This document shows, piece by piece, positions 59,901-64,000 of a stretch of DNA of 64,000 nt; the stretch's first letter is position 1, and every line of letters starts with the position of its first letter. A program made the position numbers and the translations under genes. This stretch comes from Serilophus lunatus (Eukaryota > Chordata > Aves > Passeriformes > Eurylaimidae). Below the pieces are notes generated by a model, which was given only the letters and a program-made list of their open reading frames with translations, had not been told where the DNA came from and made no database searches. The DNA is taken from positions 992,001 through 1,056,000 of the forward strand of contig VXBA01001255.1 in NCBI GenBank assembly GCA_013399895.1, given 5' to 3'.

Positions 59901-61348
59901 GATACGACACCAGAAGTCTGATTCCATCAATTTCAGTCCAGGTTACTGTGTGGTGTCAGCCGAATAAAATAAAACAAAAGCTTTTCTTTCTGCCCTGGGA
60001 TGTAGGACACCTTTACATAATGCAGTAAAACTGCTTTCTGAGCTGACAGTAATAAGAGGCAACAGTTTTTCCATGGGCTGCCAGCACTGCAGAGAGATTA
60101 ATAGTAAAAAATGTCCAAATGACTGAAATGGCAGTGCCTATCCTCCTACAGTTCATCTGCATTGATGTACAATACTTGGGCTCTCTGGACAATTCAAGGT
60201 GGTTCCTGAGTAAAGGGCAGCTGAAGGAAAACTATAAAGCAGATACAGACAGTGATGGGGAAACACAGGAACCATCTTCATTTTCAAAAGTACTTGGATC
60301 TAGTTCACGACCTTTATTCTAAATGGTCAGAAAATACCCTGGAGGAGACCTGAAAAGAGAAACTGACCCTCAAAACAGCAGCTGAGGACTGAATTCCTAA
60401 GCTGAGTGCTGTCTTCAGCGGTAAAACAGGCAGCAGAGCAAGAGCTGTACAAGGGCACACTAAAATTTCTACTCTTAGGATCAGCTGTCATAGAAGACAA
60501 TGTGAACTGGCCTTTTTACAAATAAGGTTAAGCTCAACACAATTGCTCATAAAAAGGCTTGGTGGTAAAGAGGGTATCAAAACGAGGTAGGACAATTTCC
60601 ATGCTCACGGGATAGCCCAAGAAGGCATATCTAAAATTACTTAAATTCTCAAAGTAGTCCAAGATGAAAAAGGTGACAAAAACAACTGAAAAACTGCTGT
60701 TTCTCCTTAACTTCTAAAACAAGGGATTAGACTGCCAGAAATGCAACAAAAATTGGAGAATGATGCTATTCAGACTGTTGGGAACTTTCAGAGCCATAGT
60801 GTCAATATGGGTCCAAGTAGGATTTTGGCCGAGAAAAAAACAGTTCCTCTTAGCAACTGAATGAACTACTCTACTACATATTCCTACACATGAAAGAGCC
60901 ACGAGCTCTTCCTCACTTGAGAAGCTACTGGCAAATACAGCAGTAAATCTGTTCATAATAATAGGTTGGGCCTAAATTCAACACCTGGACTAAACACTCA
61001 GCTGATAGCATAGAGGCCCTTCAGTAAAAGGAGGGTAAAACTATGTGTTCAGTCACTCGTTGGATTTTCTGTTCACGTGGATATTACGAGAGTGATGTGC
61101 AAGGAGGAAACTACTGGCATCATGTGAGATCCTGAGATAGAAATGAGATGTCTGGAGTTATGACATACCTCATAGAGGTCAATCATCACATTCCCCTCCA
61201 GCCCTTGACTACTCTTGACATTTTCCAAGGCCAGGGTGAAGTAGACGCCTCGGGTGTCTGAGATATACAGATTATATGTATCATTCTGGTTCCACTCTTG
61301 AACAGCTGCAAAGACCTGATTCTCATCTGTGCTGATAACATGCATGTC
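2822..61348 (-). CDS. SORCS1: SORCS1, sortilin-related VPS10 domain receptor 1 (3' two thirds, 18 exons)
   Basis: Spliced minus-strand coding region: 18 exons joined from 61348 down to 2830, with an alternative stop at 2822. It encodes 768 residues in one frame, ending in a type I membrane topology: lumenal VPS10 propeller (C-terminal part), ten-cysteine 10CC module, PKD domains, membrane-proximal domain, one transmembrane helix and a short cytosolic tail. SorCS1 is a neuronal and endocrine sorting receptor known to traffic neurexin, AMPA receptors, APP and the insulin receptor between Golgi, endosome and surface. Identification rests on long stretches matching human SORCS1 as remembered, which fit it better than SORCS2 or SORCS3. 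The human protein is about 1,160 to 1,180 residues, so roughly 390 N-terminal residues lie beyond 64000. All junctions have GT..AG borders and compatible phases. Residue numbers in the exon entries count from the first residue encoded here. Confidence 0.95.
3164..3269 (-). CDS. SORCS1: SORCS1 exon: transmembrane helix
   Basis: 106 bases, completing alanine 678 and encoding 679-712 plus two bases of an arginine. Acceptor cctctcttgcag, donor AAAAG|gtatga. After PLVDLTPSHSG comes a helix of about 19 hydrophobic residues, SAMLMLLSVVFVGLAVFVI, then YKFK(R), the basic stop-transfer flank. This anchors the receptor with its tail in the cytosol. Reading past the donor gives only four more residues before a stop, so splicing onward is expected. 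Confidence 0.97.
3270..6981 (-). other. SORCS1 intron, 3.7 kb
   Basis: Phase 1 intron between the membrane-proximal and transmembrane exons. AT-rich unique sequence with a short GTTTT/GT-rich patch at about 6475-6506. No other gene seen. Confidence 0.85.
6982..7081 (-). CDS. SORCS1: SORCS1 exon: membrane-proximal domain, last part
   Basis: 100 bases, residues 645-677 plus one base of an alanine; phase 0 in, phase 1 out. The acceptor follows a long T tract (plus-strand A run at 7087-7104) and reads attccag; donor GCAG|gttagt. The peptide ISQSLIQKLNQNLVHFELKP continues GVQILVHAAHLTA. A 9.9 kb intron, the longest complete one here, precedes it. Confidence 0.96.
9189..9227. repeat. A-rich low-complexity tract
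   Basis: Runs of A broken by single or paired G on the plus strand, so purine-only. The poly-lysine reading frame it creates is an artefact. Confidence 0.85.
10891..10908. repeat. (TC)n microsatellite
   Basis: Nine TC units followed, after a two-base break, by another short TC run up to about 10918. Confidence 0.9.
16150..16266 (+). mobile_element. CR1 LINE 3' end
   Basis: The plus strand reads atgggacatggggacatagt, then ggactcgataatcttagagg and tcttttccaacc, and closes with two copies of the octamer-type unit (ttctatga) typical of CR1 3' ends. The element points along the plus strand, opposite to SORCS1. The 5' edge is uncertain. Confidence 0.9.
16711..16835. repeat. A/C-rich low-complexity tract
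   Basis: Degenerate AAAC, AAC and CCCC units with almost no T or G on the plus strand. On the SORCS1 strand it is G/T-rich, just downstream of the donor at 16981. Confidence 0.85.
16982..17113 (-). CDS. SORCS1: SORCS1 exon: membrane-proximal domain, middle
   Basis: 132 bases, residues 601-644, phase 0 at both ends. Acceptor gtgtatcag (few pyrimidines), donor CAG|gtattg. The peptide VTGISSKHVLVAVLPGLPTS continues AELFILPYQDATG, then VKKRTAADLEQ. The V-A-V-L-P-G-L-P-T-[ST]-A-E-L-F core is nearly invariant in SORCS1 as remembered; the VKKRTA segment after it is the more variable part. Confidence 0.97.
17114..19466 (-). other. SORCS1 intron, 2.4 kb
   Basis: Phase 0 intron of AT-rich unique sequence with short A or T runs (for example about 17618-17631 and 18305-18314). 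Nothing else seen. Confidence 0.85.
19467..19579 (-). CDS. SORCS1: SORCS1 exon: membrane-proximal domain, first part
   Basis: 113 bases, completing glutamate 563 and encoding 564-600, ending in phase 0. Acceptor tatctgcag, donor GAG|gtaagc. It reads KFQSLRLSFSPNLDDYNPDI, then PEWRRDISRVVKRALVE. This N-x-D-x-Y-N-P-D-x-P-x-W-R-x-D-I segment opens the SorCS membrane-proximal domain, which sits between the PKD domains and the membrane and is absent from sortilin. Confidence 0.97.
19580..20534 (-). other. SORCS1 intron, 955 b
   Basis: Phase 1 intron between the second PKD-like and membrane-proximal exons. No repeat or other gene recognised. Confidence 0.85.
20535..20658 (-). CDS. SORCS1: SORCS1 exon: second PKD-like domain, second half
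   Basis: 124 bases, residues 522-562 plus one base of a glutamate; phase 0 in, phase 1 out. Acceptor atatttacag, donor TATG|gtgagt. The peptide runs PLITLEGSITFTFSVEG, then MNTITVQVSAGNTILQDTK, then TIAVY. The alternating hydrophobic strand E-G-x-x-x-I-T-V-Q-V-S is the closing strand of a PKD sandwich. Confidence 0.97.
20659..22526 (-). other. SORCS1 intron, 1.9 kb
   Basis: Phase 0 intron within the second PKD-like domain. Two overlapping 66-67 codon frames on opposite strands (about 21794-22049) look like chance. Nothing else seen. Confidence 0.85.
22527..22660 (-). CDS. SORCS1: SORCS1 exon: second PKD-like domain, first half
   Basis: 134 bases, completing cysteine 477 and encoding 478-521, ending in phase 0. 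Acceptor gtctctgcag; the donor GAG|gtttgt is weaker than the others. It begins PLEHVHLSLPFVTTKNKE and continues INATAVLWPSQVG, then TLTYVWWFGNNTE. The L-x-Y-x-W-x-x-G pattern is what a PKD-type strand looks like in this family. NAT and NNT are potential N-glycosylation sites. Confidence 0.97.
22661..26558 (-). other. SORCS1 intron, 3.9 kb
   Basis: Phase 1 intron. It holds a CR1 3' end (about 26335-26398) and an unmatched 179-codon plus-strand frame at 24276-24815, covered under findings. A purine-rich patch lies at about 23310-23336. Confidence 0.85.
26335..26398 (+). mobile_element. CR1 LINE 3' end, short
   Basis: The plus strand reads agttagtcttgatgatcttt, then ggtcttttccaacctta and a diverged terminal octamer unit, ending about 160 bases before the SORCS1 donor at 26558. 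The upstream limit is unclear; CR1-like sequence may begin earlier. Confidence 0.8.
26559..26745 (-). CDS. SORCS1: SORCS1 exon: PKD domain core (DFGDG)
   Basis: 187 bases, residues 415-476 plus the first base of a split cysteine; phase 0 in, phase 1 out. Acceptor atcactacag, donor ACAT|gtatgt. It contains VDFGDGIAVSY, the PKD signature (W/V-D-F-G-D-G), followed by KHVYQNVGIFRVTVLVENS, which matches the family H-x-Y-x-x-x-G-x-x-x-V pattern. Shadow reading frames in this region overlap the exon but are not genes. Confidence 0.97.
29804..29822. repeat. Poly-C run
   Basis: Nineteen consecutive C on the plus strand (poly-G on the SORCS1 strand). A second, ten-base C run lies at 30156-30165. Such runs are prone to length errors in assemblies. 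Confidence 0.9.
30568..30662 (+). mobile_element. MIR/CORE-SINE-like relic
   Basis: The segment agattaagtttcttactcaa is followed by ggtcatgcagaaggagctca, then ggttcagattgcctgaattc and tagcccatggcc. This follows the MIR layout from memory (gttaagtaacttgcccaagg, tcacacagct, gattcgaacccagg, gcccatgctc). An ancient SINE fragment is the best explanation; exact family unassigned. Confidence 0.6.
32433..32477. other. Assembly gap (45 N)
   Basis: Forty-five unresolved bases within an intron. The reading frame that spans it is not real. No coding exon is expected here, because the flanking exons join in frame. Confidence 0.98.
32990..33060 (+). mobile_element. Diverged CR1-like 3' end
   Basis: The segment gaggctagactaaacaatct is followed by ccagtgtttcttttcaacat and cttattctgtga. 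This resembles a CR1 tail of the type ending in ttctgtga repeats, with many differences. Confidence 0.45.
34180..34200. repeat. Poly-A run
   Basis: Twenty-one consecutive A on the plus strand, directly followed by a T-rich stretch. No recognisable element body. Confidence 0.9.
35079..35250 (-). CDS. SORCS1: SORCS1 exon: end of 10CC module and start of first PKD domain
   Basis: 172 bases, completing the split glycine (357) and encoding 358-414, ending in phase 0. Acceptor tcccttaccag, donor GAAGAG|gtaggc. YRKVVSNNCTDGVRERYTAK and QQCPGKPPQG provide cysteines 9 and 10 (366 and 381). The part after the cysteines, GLRIITSDGKLTAEQGHNVT, opens the first PKD-type beta-sandwich. NCT and NVT are potential N-glycosylation sequons. 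Confidence 0.97.
35251..36206 (-). other. SORCS1 intron, 956 b
   Basis: Phase 2 intron within the 10CC module. AT-rich unique sequence, nothing else seen. Confidence 0.85.
36207..36320 (-). CDS. SORCS1: SORCS1 exon: 10CC module, cysteines 6-8
   Basis: 114 bases, completing cysteine 319 and encoding 320-356 plus two bases of a glycine; phase 2 at both ends. Acceptor gttaaaacag (a weak pyrimidine tract), donor CTGG|gtaagt. It begins DYGYERHSNGQCLPAFWYNP and ends CSLGQSYLNST(G). The D-[YF]-G-Y motif is diagnostic of the second half of the 10CC module. NST is a potential N-glycosylation site. An 8.4 kb intron precedes this exon. Confidence 0.96.
37320..38000. repeat. Unclassified segment, possible old interspersed repeat
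   Basis: Composition changes abruptly: the first 180 bases are GC- and CpG-richer than the flanks, and the rest is rich in TGG, GGATACTGG-like and ACTGGACT-like words that recur imperfectly. A 49-codon plus-strand frame with C/G-ending codons ends in a TGA at about 37495. I do not recognise it. A decayed LTR or retroelement piece is possible. Confidence 0.3.
40625..40905 (+). mobile_element. CR1 LINE 3' fragment with internal repeat expansion
   Basis: The plus strand has ggtttaggttggatttcagg, aggaactttttcacagacag, ggaatgggcttcccaggga and tccctggatgtgttt, the usual CR1 3' region order. It ends ggtcttttccaacctt with two attctgtgtgtgta units. Between 40752 and 40808 there is an imperfect tandem repeat built on ggtttagatggtttaaat-like units that is not part of typical CR1. 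Confidence 0.9.
44675..44805 (-). CDS. SORCS1: SORCS1 exon: 10CC module, cysteines 2-6
   Basis: 131 bases, residues 276-318 plus two bases of a split cysteine. Acceptor ctgttcctag, donor GACTG|gtgagc. It carries GEACIMG, a basic stretch KRIYRKRKSEKK, then CMQGKYAGAM and EPCVCTEADFD(C). Cysteines fall at 279, 296, 310, 312 and the split 319. The 10CC module packs against the propeller tunnel in the family and is held by disulfides; all expected cysteines in this stretch are present. Confidence 0.97.
44806..46464 (-). other. SORCS1 intron, 1.7 kb
   Basis: Phase 0 intron. It includes a perfect short hairpin at 45588-45610 (10-base arms, 3-base loop). No other gene seen. Confidence 0.85.
46465..46582 (-). 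CDS. SORCS1: SORCS1 exon: end of VPS10 propeller, start of 10CC module
   Basis: 118 bases, completing a threonine (236) and encoding 237-275, ending in phase 0. Acceptor cattctgtag, donor CAG|gtgaga. It begins VFGHFSHRSEWQLVKIDY, where the propeller closes, then FDRRCAEEDYRPWQLHSQ. The cysteine at residue 262 is the first of the ten in the 10CC module (family signature C-x-x-x-D-Y-x-x-W, seen here as CAEEDYRPW). Confidence 0.97.
46583..47571 (-). other. SORCS1 intron, 989 b
   Basis: Phase 2 intron at the end of the propeller. It includes a 9-base-arm hairpin at 47179-47200. Nothing else seen. Confidence 0.85.
47572..47679 (-). CDS. SORCS1: SORCS1 exon: last Asp-box of VPS10 propeller
   Basis: 108 bases, completing the split tryptophan (200) and encoding 201-235 plus two bases of a threonine. 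Acceptor ttctcctctag, donor ATGAC|gtaagt. It contains SFDEGRSWSKYSF, an Asp-box, followed by FVDGVLGEPGEETLIM, which aligns with the family segment near the end of the propeller (sortilin GLASEPGARSM). Phase 2 at both ends. Confidence 0.97.
47680..48687 (-). other. SORCS1 intron, 1.0 kb
   Basis: Phase 2 intron splitting a tryptophan codon. The overlapping plus-strand frames at 47575-47850 and 48085-48351 have no recognisable homology. Nothing else seen. Confidence 0.85.
48688..48779 (-). CDS. SORCS1: SORCS1 exon: VPS10 propeller
   Basis: 92 bases, residues 170-199 plus two bases of a split tryptophan; phase 0 in, phase 2 out. Acceptor tttcccag, donor CTCTG|gtaatg. It starts IFEEEHSVLYLDQGGVLVAM and ends SLPIRHL(W). 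The L-D-x-G-G-x-x-V-A segment matches the LDSGGIIVAI segment of sortilin, placing this exon in a late propeller blade. Confidence 0.97.
48780..49935 (-). other. SORCS1 intron, 1.2 kb
   Basis: Phase 0 intron. AT-rich unique sequence, no repeat or gene recognised. Confidence 0.85.
49936..50012 (-). CDS. SORCS1: SORCS1 exon: VPS10 Asp-box blade (SDAGNTWRQ)
   Basis: 77 bases, completing the split glycine at residue 144 and encoding 145-169, with a phase 1 start and phase 0 end. Acceptor cttacag|gt, donor CAG|gtaagt. The peptide NIGAELSDNDISMFVTSDAG is followed by NTWRQ, a textbook VPS10 Asp-box (S-D-A-G-N-T-W). With the preceding exon it forms one 180-base unit of 60 codons. Confidence 0.97.
50013..50471 (-). 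other. SORCS1 intron, 459 b
   Basis: Phase 1 intron with a G/A-rich plus-strand patch near 50140-50165. Nothing else seen. Confidence 0.85.
50472..50574 (-). CDS. SORCS1: SORCS1 exon: VPS10 propeller, HLHLKVSDNP strand
   Basis: 103 bases, residues 110-143 plus the first base of a split glycine, entering in phase 0 and leaving in phase 1. The acceptor follows the pyrimidine tract tttctctatag; the donor reads TCAG|gtatga. The start PYCSLHLHLKVSDNPYTSG gives the second of two clustered cysteines, and the exon ends APSIIVAS. It is separated from the next exon by only 459 bases. Confidence 0.97.
53140..53260 (+). mobile_element. MIR/CORE-SINE-like relic
   Basis: The plus strand has ggggaaacgagaaacagaga, then aagaaattacttgcccaagg and tcacata, then tgaatcaagattctcctgag. 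This follows the MIR core order (gaggaaactgaggcacagag, ttgcccaaggtcacacagct, gattcgaacccagg) with roughly old-repeat divergence. Confidence 0.65.
56176..56176. other. Single undetermined base
   Basis: One N directly after an 11-base T run, most likely a homopolymer base-calling ambiguity. Intronic. Confidence 0.95.
56831..56869. repeat. (AAATT)n microsatellite
   Basis: About seven AAATT units, interrupted once by an extra run of A and a G. Simple repeat. Confidence 0.9.
57048..57194 (-). CDS. SORCS1: SORCS1 exon: VPS10 propeller
   Basis: 147 bases, residues 61-109, phase 0 at both ends, acceptor cctag and donor CTA|gtaagt. It starts VAGIKGMFLANKKID and carries the blade motif TYNKGRDWSLLQAP, in which the Asp-box sequence N-K-G-R-D-W is clear. 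It ends IHCLL; this cysteine, with the one at the start of the next exon, corresponds to the cysteine pair in the same region of sortilin. Lumenal. Confidence 0.97.
57195..61168 (-). other. SORCS1 intron, 4.0 kb
   Basis: Phase 0 intron. It holds a weak MIR-like relic (about 57725-57830). A 167-codon plus-strand frame at 59051-59554 resembles nothing I know. Otherwise AT-rich unique sequence. Confidence 0.85.
57725..57830 (+). mobile_element. Weak MIR-like relic
   Basis: The segment gaagaaaccaaagcactggt is followed by gacttaagcaaggccacaca and gactcatagttactgagc. This parallels the MIR core (aaactgaggcacagagaggt, taagtaacttgcccaaggtc, acacagctagt) but is more diverged than the relics at 30.6 and 53.2 kb. 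Confidence 0.4.
61169..61348 (-). CDS. SORCS1: SORCS1 exon: VPS10 propeller blade with DTRG motif
   Basis: 180 bases, residues 1-60, phase 0 at both ends. The acceptor follows a C/T-rich tract ending in ccccag and the donor reads GAG|gtatgt. The exon opens with DMHVISTDENQVFAAV and contains YNLYISDTRG, an Asp-box-like blade motif (S-D-T-R-G, equivalent to S-D-D-R-G in sortilin). A possible N-glycosylation sequon NDT lies at about residues 21-23. It belongs to the second half of the ten-bladed VPS10 beta-propeller that binds ligands in the lumen. It is the most 5' exon recognised in the window. Confidence 0.97.
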
Positions 61349-64000
61349 CTGGGGAAAGAAAAGAGAGGGAGGTTACTAGAGGGAACTCTGCACTGTCATT
61401 TTCAAGGGCACCAAAGTAATTTTGGAAGAGCAATCATATATTTAGGCTGGAATTTAATCGGAAACTGTAGAAAATACTGCTGTAAGCAGGTAATTTCATC
61501 CAGAAATAATTTACACCAGCTCTCTCCTGCCAATTTTCAAACCAGTAATTAACCAATGAGGTGTTAATTGAACATTTACATTGGCAGTACAGTGTTATAT
61601 AGCAGCACTTTCACACACACACACACCCCCCGTTACCAACACCTCCATTTTAATGAATACTTCGTCTGAGGTGTAGGGAGAGTTGTTTATTTGGTTGGGT
61701 TTTGTTTTTTTTTCTTTTGGCACCTCAGTGATTCCACTTGTGATTGTGGAATCAAAAATACTAAAAATCTGCTTCTTGCCCAGAATTCAGAAGCCAAGTA
61801 TGCTTGCAACCTGATAAAAGAAGGTTCTAATGCATAAATGTCTGCAGTCAGTGCTGCTATTTACCATTTCTAATGACAGTGTGGACTACAGCCAAGGATC
61901 TGGACCACTGTACTAAACACAACACCTCAAGAAACAGAACAGAAAAACAAGCTTAATCCTCACTAGCTGCAAAGAACAGAATTGTAGTTAGATCACTAAT
62001 GTTACGAGTGAGGTGTGTTACAGCAGGCAGGAAGCAATGGAAAGACTGCAGAATTAAAGCAAATACCCCAAACTATTAAAATTGATTCGATCTTTAATGC
62101 CTGGAGAAATTATTACCCAATGGAAAAGCTTCCAAAGGGAGAGATTGTTACAATGAAATTCCCAGGCTCTCTATCTGCCCAACACAGGCACCCTGAATTC
62201 TTTGGTGCCTTAGGAAAAGAAATGAAGATTTCTTAGCAGCAGGTGATTCTCAGAAGACTCAGCTGTTCTGTCTGTTTTGGGCAGATATCCCAAAGTTATT
62301 CTGCTTCCATGAATCTCAGCCAGGACTTTCTATATGCAAAACTGGGAATTTTATCATAAAATATACTCTTTGAAAGTAGATGCTATGTTTTCCTTCCGTT
62401 AATAATAGTCTTTGATAATTCATTATCTTGTGCCTTTTTAGGGAGAACTAATACTTCCAGATGAACCCTTGTACTGTAAATATAAAAAATAATATAATGA
62501 AGAAATTTCATCTATATATTTGAAAATGGATTCCCCATGGAGCTGAGATTCAGAATAGTTGTTTTTTTTCACCCAGATCCAGATCTGAATATAGAGTGGA
62601 TGAATATGCACTTGATTTACTTGCTTGTTTGCACTGGAGAAAGTCGTATCCCAGAAGATGGGCTCGTTTTGTGAAGGAACAGATTGGCTTAATTCCTGAG
62701 GCAATGGGAAAGGTAATATAAGTCCCACTGCCTTCTACAATTTTGGCTGTGAATATACATCCTTTCATAGTTCCAGCTGTGCTAGTAAAAGTTACAGCCA
62801 CAGATGTTTGTCTGAGGCTCCTTATTTCAGACTCACTCAAGTCAATCTTCTGGTTAGATCTACATCAGTAGGTGTTCCCACTGTGCTTCAGGCAACATTG
62901 ACTAGTACAGCCCTTATCTCAAGTTCTAACTTCTCCATATGTGCACACACGGGCAGGCCTTTCTACTTATACATAGACAGACATTATAAGTAAAACTTGT
63001 TTTGTCTTATGAATGCACCTTTTCATTAACAAGCCATTTCAATTATAGTTTCATAATAACTAGGGAAGAGGACTAAAAAGATACTTTGACCAACACTAGG
63101 AAAAGCTAAAGGCAATTTCATGAATGTTTAAGAAGAAAACAAGTTAATTTATTCACTAGATGCTTTCTGAATTTGATCAGATTATGCTTAAAGAAGTTAA
63201 AGTAGATTCCAGTAAGACTGAAGGAATTTAAGCCTGGAGAAGCAGAGATTGAAAATGAATTGCCTTAATATACATAGTGCAGAAAGTTAAAAACGTTTCA
63301 ACTGTGTGTCTTTGGAGAAAATTAACTTTTCATCTTAATATTAAATTCTCCTGTTAATATGGCCTTGTCCAACAGATGCAGCCATGATACAAAGGATCAG
63401 TATATGGGCAACAAACAGGTATTTCACCAACATCAAGAATTTTTTCCTTTCCATATTGGACAAAACGAAATTAATCAACATACTATTCTTTTAATTAATT
63501 TTTTTTCACCCAGGGTGGTGGATTTTTTGGGGTGTGGGAAAATACAAAAAGACAGCTTTCATCTTGATATTTCCCTATAGAGATGGAAGAAGACAGGAAT
63601 GTGAAGCAAGGAACCTGTCTCAAAAAGTTGTCATAATCTTCAGGTGCTCCCCATAGATCTCTCTACCAAGAGCCTGAGCTTTTTTCTCTCTCTTCCAGCA
63701 CATACTGGAAGTACATTAATATACCGTTCTACTATCTGTCCCTTTTACCTTTCCAAAGACAAAAGTAAAAGCATGATGCTGTACGTGGGTTTGATCAGGT
63801 GCTTACTCAAATGACTAAAGGCCAAGGCTTTCTGAATTACTCAACAATTACTAACAATTGCCCTTTTTGCACTTGCTCAGGGAACTCATCTTCCTGTGAA
63901 GTTAAATAGTAGGGATGTATAATTACAGTTTTATTCTGTCAAATTTTCTTTTTTTTTTTTTGGTGGTTATTCCTTCTTCCAACAGGATGTGTATCCTGAG
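61349..64000 (-). other. SORCS1 intron (incomplete), upstream of the first recognised exon
   Basis: Intron preceding the exon that begins at 61348. I searched its minus strand for the preceding VPS10 propeller exons and found none with a matching frame and splice sites, so this intron probably continues past 64000. It contains a (CA)n run ending in C (61611-61631) and T runs near 61706 and 63948. Confidence 0.7.
61611..61631. repeat. (CA)n microsatellite ending in poly-C
   Basis: Eight CA-type units running into a short C run on the plus strand. Confidence 0.85.

Noticed and set aside
62438..62840. Two minus-strand frames (each 96 codons) as candidate upstream SORCS1 exons
   Set aside because: Neither sequence resembles the VPS10 propeller, and no splice sites join them in frame to the exon at 61348.
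1..64000. Search for a novel multi-gene system, CRISPR array or prophage-like region
   Set aside because: The window is ordinary vertebrate gene sequence; no regular repeats with spacers, no gene clusters and no prokaryotic signals were seen.

Overview
This is vertebrate nuclear DNA, very probably from a bird. It shows AT-rich introns with GT..AG borders, CR1-type LINE tails with the bird/reptile terminal octamer-like repeat (near 1.8, 16.2, 26.4 and 40.8 kb), short relics resembling MIR/CORE-SINEs, and a 45-base N gap. There are no operons, ribosome binding sites, rRNA or tRNA genes, or CRISPR arrays. Species cannot be decided from the window.

One protein-coding gene fills the window, on the minus strand: the 3' two thirds of SORCS1, a type I VPS10-domain sorting receptor. 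I placed 18 coding exons by reading the minus strand and requiring an AG acceptor, a GT donor, an uninterrupted frame across every junction, and agreement with the vertebrate SORCS1 protein as I remember it. Exon phases match at all 17 junctions. Spliced together they encode 768 residues including an alternative C-terminus. The N-terminal part (signal peptide, propeptide and first part of the VPS10 beta-propeller) lies beyond position 64000.

Layout in transcription order (high to low coordinates): 61.3-46.5 kb, seven exons for the C-terminal part of the VPS10 beta-propeller; 46.6-35.1 kb, the cysteine-rich 10CC module with exactly ten cysteines; 35.2-19.5 kb, PKD-type domains; 19.6-7.0 kb, the membrane-proximal domain; 3.2 kb, the transmembrane helix; 2.8-3.0 kb, a cytoplasmic-tail exon with a stop codon just past its splice donor, so it can end one isoform or splice on to a further exon. 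No other tail exon was recognised, so the shared 3' end probably lies beyond position 1.

The rest is intron (173 b to 9.9 kb each) with CR1 fragments, MIR-like relics, simple repeats and isolated chance-length reading frames. I found no convincing second gene and no undescribed system. The items most worth a second look are the alternative tail end at 2.8 kb, a possible cryptic tail exon near 2.5 kb, and a compositionally odd segment at 37.3-38.0 kb.
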